From the NCBI GenBank assembly GCA_001586965.3, contig LUCW03001897.1, positions 1-26,054 on the forward strand: 26,054 nucleotides of DNA, in the 5' to 3' direction. This DNA is from Sphaeroforma sirkka. Taxonomy: Eukaryota; Opisthokonta; Ichthyosporea; Ichthyophonida. Positions 20,401 to 26,054 of this stretch are shown here, in pieces. The notes under the pieces were generated by a model. It saw only the letters and a program-made list of their open reading frames with translations. It was not told where the DNA came from and ran no database searches. Both the position numbers and the translations under genes were made by a program. Positions within the stretch are counted from its first letter, which is position 1. Each line of letters starts with the position of its first letter.

Positions 20401-20966
20401 CTAGATTTTCGCTGTTTAGAGAACAACCTGACTATAGCATCATTTAAGTACTCGTTTCTGTGGAGCGGAGGGTGTGCATGATCTATGAGGATTACTTTCT
20501 AAGTATTAACCGTAAGAAACAGCCTTGTGCTCGTTTCCAAAACTGATTGATTATAGAGTCGTATATGATTTTGATATCATTCTGATCTGAGTTCTGAACT
20601 CGTTTTATCCATGTCTTAGCAAACACCCGAATTCTGGCGCAAAATGTACGTGTATAGCGCACATTTTTTTGCAGTTATAGGTTCGAATGCGATATCTGTT
20701 GTAGCCCTGAGATGGCATACATTCTATGTTTGCAGGTTTAAATTGTGTAAAATTTAAAGTTTAAATTTAAACGTGATTTAAAATTTGTATTTAAAATACC
20801 CACTTAAAATTCTGTTTAAAATTTATCTTTACAACGTATAAGAGATAGTGATGTCTTTAAAATTTGCTTGTGCATATACGTGATCGACCCGTTTATTTCC
20901 CAAATTTGCGATGGGAAGTACATGATTTAGCCTATAAAGTGGGTTTAAAAATTAAATTTAAATTTT
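17459..20966 (-). mobile_element. Telomeric non-LTR retrotransposon, copy 4 (outermost, distal part blended with TTTAAAA)
   Basis: This copy matches copy 3 from its 3' end to about 20730 with few differences. From there to about 20966, element patches alternate with TTTAAA/AATTT words while keeping the order of copy 3. Examples are ATCTTTACAACG near 20825, GCTTGTGCATATACGTGATCGACCCG near 20867-20892, and TTAGCCTATA near 20927, which match 13730-13830. After about 20970 only the (TTTAAAA)n array remains. The N-terminal endonuclease half and ORF1 are absent. This is the last element before the chromosome end. Confidence 0.88.
17837..20966 (-). pseudogene. ORF2 of copy 4, 5'-truncated
   Basis: The stop is TAA at 17837-17839. 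Copy 4 has the longest clean run through the second half of the reverse transcriptase and beyond: 19669-18674 is open for 331 codons, covering GLTQGDPIAP, WVDDM, ARYLGF and the thumb/C-terminal region without a break. Copy 3 is broken there by a fourth T near 12157. The upstream piece 20235-19654 carries SGPDG, FRPITLTQ, QGGFKSG and LDIKKAYD. A change in an A/T run near 19670-19677 separates the two. Near 18080 an extra TG shifts the C-terminal frame. Without the endonuclease start and ORF1 this copy cannot be autonomous. Confidence 0.82.
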
Positions 20967-23900
20967 CTGCGTTTTTTAAATTTTTAAATTTAAAATTTTA
21001 AAGTTTAAATTTAAAATTTAAAATTTAAAATTTAAAATTTAAAATTTAAAATTTAAAATTTAAATTAAAATAGCAAATTTAAATTTAAATTTAAAATTTA
21101 AAATTTAAATTTAAATTTAAAATTTAAAATTTAAAATTTAAAATTTAAAATTTAAAATTTAAAATTTAAAATTTAAAATTTAAAATTTAAAATTTAAAAT
21201 TTAAAATTTAAAATTTAAAATTTAAAATTTAAAATTTAAAATTTAAAATTTAAAATTTAAAATTTAAAATTTAAATTTTAAATTTAAAATTTAAAATTTA
21301 AAATTTAAAATTTAAAATTTAAAATTTAAAATTTAAAATTTAAAATTTAAAATTTATTTAAATTTAAAATTTAAATTTAAAATTTTTAAATTTAAAATTT
21401 AAAATTTATAAATTTAAAATTTAAAATTTAAATTTAAAAAATTTAAAATTTAAAATTTAAAATTTAAAATTTAAAATTTAAAATTTAAAATTCCTTTTTA
21501 AAAAAATTTAAAATTTAAAATTTAAAATTTAAAATTTAAAATTTAAAATTTAAAATTTAAAATTTAAAATTTAAAATTTAAAATTTAAAATTTAAAATTT
21601 AAAATTTATTTAAAATTTAATTTAAAATTTAAATTTAAAATTTAAAATTTAAAATTTAAAATTTAAATTTTTAAAATTTAAATTTAAAATTTAAAATTTA
21701 AAATTTAAAATTTAAAATTTAAAATTTAAAATTTAAAATTTAAAATTTAAAATTTAAAATTTAAAATTTAAAATTTAAAATTTAAAATTTAAAATTTAAA
21801 ATTTAAAATTTAAAATTTAAATTTAAATTTAAAATTTAAAATTTAAAATTTAAAATTTAAAATTTAAAATTTAAAATTTAAAATTTAAAATTTAAAATTT
21901 AAAATTTAAAATTTAAAATTTAAAATTTAAAATTTAAAATTTAAAATTTAAAATTTAAATTTAAAATTTAAAATTTAAAATTTAAAATTTAAAATTTAAA
22001 ATTTAAAATTTAAAATTTAAAATTTAAAATTTAAAATTTAAAATTTAAAATTTAAAATTTAAAATTTAAAATTTAAAATTTAAAATTTAAATTTAAAATT
22101 TAAAATTTAAAATTTAAAATTTAAAATTTAAAATTTAAAATTTAAAATTTAAATTTAAAATTTAAAATTTAAAATTTAAAATTTAAAATTTAAAATTTAA
22201 AATTTAAAATTTAAAAAAATTTAAAATTTAAAATTTAAAATTTAAAATTTAAAATTTAAAATTTAAAATTTAAAATTTAAAATTTAAATTTAAAATTTAA
22301 AATTTAAAATTTAAAATTTAAAATTTAAAATTTAAAATTTAAAATTTAAAATTTAAAATTTAAAATTTAAAATTTAAAATTTAAAATTTTAAATTTAAAA
22401 TTTAAAATTTAAAATTTAAAATTTAAAATTTAAAATTTAAAATTTAAAATTTAAAATTTAAAATTTAAAATTTAAAATTTAAAATTTAAAATTTAAAATT
22501 TAAAATTTAAAATTTAAAATTTAAAATTTAAAATTTAAAATTTAAAATTTAAAATTTAAAATTTAAAATTTAAAATTTAAAATTTAAAATTTAAAATTTA
22601 AAATTTAAAATTTAAAATTTAAAATTTAAAATTTAAAATTATTTAAAATTTAAAATTTAAAATTTAAAATTTAAAATTTAAAATTTTTAAAATTTAAAAT
22701 TTAAAATTTAAAATTTAAATTTAAAATTTAAAATTTAAAAAAATTTAAAATTTAAAATTTAAAAATTTAAAATTTAAAATTTAAAATTTAAAATTTAAAA
22801 TTTAAAATTTAAAATTTAAATTAAAATTTAAAATTTAAAATTTAAAATTTAAATTTAAAATTTAAAATTTAAATTTAAAATTTAAAATTTAAAATTTTAA
22901 AATTTAAATTTAAAATTTAAAATTTAAAATTTAAAATTTAAAATTTAAAATTTAAATTTTAAAATTTAAATTTAAAGTTTATTTAAATTTAAAATTTAAA
23001 ATTTAAAATTTAAAATTTAAAATTTAAAATTTAAAATTTAAAATTTAAAATTTAAAAAAATTAAAATTTAAAATTTAAAATTTAAAATTTAAAATTTAAA
23101 ATTTAAAATTTAAAATTTAAAATTTAAAATTTAAAATTTAAAATTTAAAATTTAAAATTTAAATTTAAAATTTAAAATTTAAAATTTAAAATTTAAAATT
23201 TAAAATTTAAAATTTAAAATTTAAAATTTAAAATTTAAAATTTAAAATTTAAAATTTAAAATTTAAAATTTAAAATTTAAAATTTAAAATTTAAAATTTA
23301 AAATTTAAAATTTAAATTTTAAAATTTAATTTAAATTTAAATTTAAAATTTAAATTTAAAATTTAAAATTTAAAATTTAAAAAATTTAAAATTTAAAATT
23401 TAAAATTTAAAATTTAAAATTTAAAATTTAAAATTTAAAATTTAAAATTTAAAATTTAAAATTTAAAATTTAAAATTTAAAATTTAAAATTTAAAATTTA
23501 AAAATTTAAAATTTAAATTTAAAATTTAAAATTTAAAATTTAAAATTTAAAATTTAAAATTTAAAATTTAAAATTTAAAATTTAAAATTTAAAATTTAAA
23601 ATTTAAAATTTAAAATTTAAAATTTAAAATTTAAAATTTAAAAAATTTAAGATTTAAATTTAAAATTTAAAATTTAAAATTTAAAATTTAAATTTAAAAT
23701 TTAAAATTTAAAATTTAAATTTAAAATTTAAAATTTAAAATTTAAAATTTAAAATTTAAAATTTAAATTTAAAATTTAAAATTTAAAATTTAAAATTTAA
23801 AATTTAAAATTTAAAATTTAAAATTTAAAAATTTAAAATTTAAAATTTAAAATTTAAAATTTAAAATTTAAAATTTAAAATTTAAAATTTAAAATTTAAA

Positions 23901-26054
23901 ATTTAAAATTTAAAATTTAAAATTTAAAATTTAAAATTTAAAATTTAAAATTTAAAATTTAAAATTTAAAATTTAAAATTTAAAATTTAAAATTTAAAAT
24001 TTAAAATTTAAAATTTAAAATTTAAAATTTAAAATTTAAAATTTAAAATTTAAAATTTAAAATTTAAAATTTAAAATTTAAAATTTAAAATTTAAAATTT
24101 AAAATTTAAAATTTAAAATTTAAAATTTAAAATTTAAAATTTAAAATTTAAAATTTAAAATTTAAAATTTAAAATTTAAAATTTAAAATTTAAAATTTAA
24201 AATTTAAAATTTAAAATTTAAAATTTAAAATTTAAAATTTAAAATTTAAAATTTAAAATTTAAAATTTAAAATTTAAAATTTAAAATTTAAAATTTAAAA
24301 TTTAAAATTTAAAATTTAAAATTTAAAATTTAAAATTTAAAATTTAAAATTTAAAATTTAAAATTTAAAATTTAAATTTAAAATTTAAAATTTAAAATTT
24401 AAAATTTAAAATTTAAAATTTAAAATTTAAAATTTAAAATTTAAAATTTAAAATTTAAAATTTAAAATTTAAAATTTAAAATTTAAAATTTAAAATTTAA
24501 AATTTAAAATTTAAAATTTAAAATTTAAAATTTAAAATTTAAAATTTAAATTTAAAATTTAAAATTTAAAATTTAAAATTTAAAATTTAAAATTTAAAAT
24601 TTAAAATTTAAAATTTAAAATTTAAAATTTAAAATTTAAAATTTAAAATTTAAAATTTAAAATTTAAAATTTAAAATTTAAAATTTAAAATTTAAAATTT
24701 AAAATTTAAAATTTAAAATTTAAAATTTAAAATTTAAAATTTAAAATTTAAAATTTAAAATTTAAAATTTAAAATTTAAAATTTTAAAATTTAAAATTTA
24801 AAATTTAAAATTTAAAATTTAAAATTTAAAATTTAAAATTTAAAATTTAAAATTTAAAATTTAAAATTTAAAATTTAAAATTTAAAATTTAAAATTTAAA
24901 ATTTAAAATTTAAAATTTAAAATTTAAAATTTAAAATTTAAAATTTAAAATTTAAAATTTAAAATTTAAAATTTAAAATTTAAAATTTAAAATTTAAAAT
25001 TTAAAATTTAAAATTTAAAATTTAAAATTTAAAATTTAAAATTTAAAATTTAAAATTTAAAATTTAAATTTAAAATTTAAAATTTAAAATTTAAAATTTA
25101 AATTTAAAATTTAAAATTTAAAATTTAAAATTTAAAATTTAAAATTTAAAATTTAAAATTTAAAATTTAAAATTTAAAATTTAAAATTTAAAATTTAAAA
25201 TTTAAAATTTAAAATTTAAAATTTAAAATTTAAAATTTAAAATTTAAAATTTAAAATTTAAAATTTAAAATTTAAAATTTAAAATTTAAAATTTAAAATT
25301 TAAAATTTAAAATTTAAAATTTAAAATTTAAAATTTAAAATTTAAAATTTAAAATTTAAAATTTAAAATTTAAAATTTAAAATTTAAAATTTAAAATTTA
25401 AAATTTAAAATTTAAAATTTAAAATTTAAAATTTAAAATTTAAAATTTAAAATTTAAAATTTAAAATTTAAAATTTAAAATTTAAAATTTAAAATTTAAA
25501 ATTTAAAATTTAAAATTTAAAATTTAAAATTTAAAATTTAAAATTTAAAATTTAAAATTTAAATTTAAAATTTAAAATTTAAAATTTAAAATTTAAAATT
25601 TAAAATTTAAAATTTAAAATTTAAAATTTAAAATTTAAAATTTAAAATTTAAAATTTAAAATTTAAAATTTAAAATTTAAAATTTAAAATTTAAAATTTA
25701 AAATTTAAAATTTAAAATTTAAAATTTAAAATTTAAAATTTAAAATTTAAAATTTAAAATTTAAAATTTAAAATTTAAAATTTAAAATTTAAAATTTAAA
25801 ATTTAAAATTTAAAATTTAAAATTTAAAATTTAAAATTTAAAATTTAAAATTTAAAATTTAAAAATTTAAAATTTAAAATTTAAAATTTAAAATTTAAAA
25901 TTTAAAATTTAAAATTTAAAATTTAAAATTTAAAATTTAAAATTTAAAATTTAAAATTTAAAATTTAAAGTTTAAAATTTAAAATTTTAAAATTTAAAGT
26001 TAAAAGTTAAAATTTAAAATTTAAAATTTAAAGATTTAAAGTTTAAAATTTAAA
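20967..26054 (+). repeat. (TTTAAAA)n terminal array, probably the telomere miscalled
   Basis: About 5 kb of the 7-mer TTTAAAA runs to the right edge, with occasional TTTAAA contractions and A or T run changes. Near 26000 there are a few AAAG variants. The period equals that of TTTAGGG, and one triplet change (GGG to AAA) converts one into the other. It stands where the terminal telomere must be, distal to the outermost element. There is no normal TTTAGGG between copy 4 and the edge. No gene is present. A real AT-rich satellite is the alternative. Confidence 0.9.

Noticed and set aside
2343..20966. LTR retrotransposon or virus origin
   Set aside because: There are no long terminal repeats, protease, integrase or structural genes. 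The APE endonuclease plus reverse transcriptase and the truncated 5' ends are typical of LINEs.

Overview
This is a eukaryotic chromosome end. The + strand repeatedly carries TTTAGGG-type telomeric repeats (with TTTTAGGG variants), so the G-rich strand runs left to right and the physical end lies to the right. The TTTAGGG type occurs in plants, many green algae, oomycetes and several protist groups; the sequence alone does not say which. The coding regions fit the standard nuclear code. No tRNA, rRNA or host gene can be called with confidence.

Layout. Positions 1 to about 2107 are subtelomeric DNA with no convincing gene. A 99-bp tandem duplication (2108-2320) borders the first telomeric repeats (2321-2342). 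To the right are four tandem copies of one non-LTR (LINE-type) retrotransposon, all on the minus strand and all with the 3' end toward the centromere: copy 1 (2343-6428), copy 2 (6506 to about 9360), copy 3 (10370 to about 15826) and copy 4 (17459 to about 20966). Each 3' end is joined directly to telomeric repeats in the same register, TTTAGG followed by TACC (TATC in copy 1). Copies 1, 2 and 4 are 5'-truncated. Only copy 3 reaches through ORF1 into a 5' leader.

The element encodes ORF1 (about 405 residues, with a coiled coil) and ORF2 (about 1,190 residues: APE-type endonuclease, reverse transcriptase, then a C-terminal Cys/His cluster). The two overlap in an ATGA stop/start. The 3' UTR is about 380 nt and ends in AATAAA a few bases before the telomeric repeats, with no poly(A) tail. 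The orientation is what is expected if a telomeric 3' end primed reverse transcription of the element RNA, so that the + strand of each copy is the first cDNA strand. Telomeric repeats were then added on eroded 5' ends. The chromosome end would thus be built by both telomeric repeat addition and retrotransposition.

Three long low-complexity blocks sit at the distal side of copies 2, 3 and 4: a CCCAGGG/GGCCCA block (about 8510-10290), a 22-bp AT-rich satellite (about 15827-17340) and a (TTTAAAA)n block (about 20970-26054). TTTAAAA and CCCAGGG are both 7-mers differing from TTTAGGG by one triplet (GGG to AAA, or TTT to CCC), the pattern expected of nanopore telomere miscalls. Element sequence is blended into both blocks over hundreds of bases, which suggests a consensus of reads whose telomere starts at different places. 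The reading-frame breaks are mostly one-base changes in homopolymers, so some copies may be intact in the real genome.
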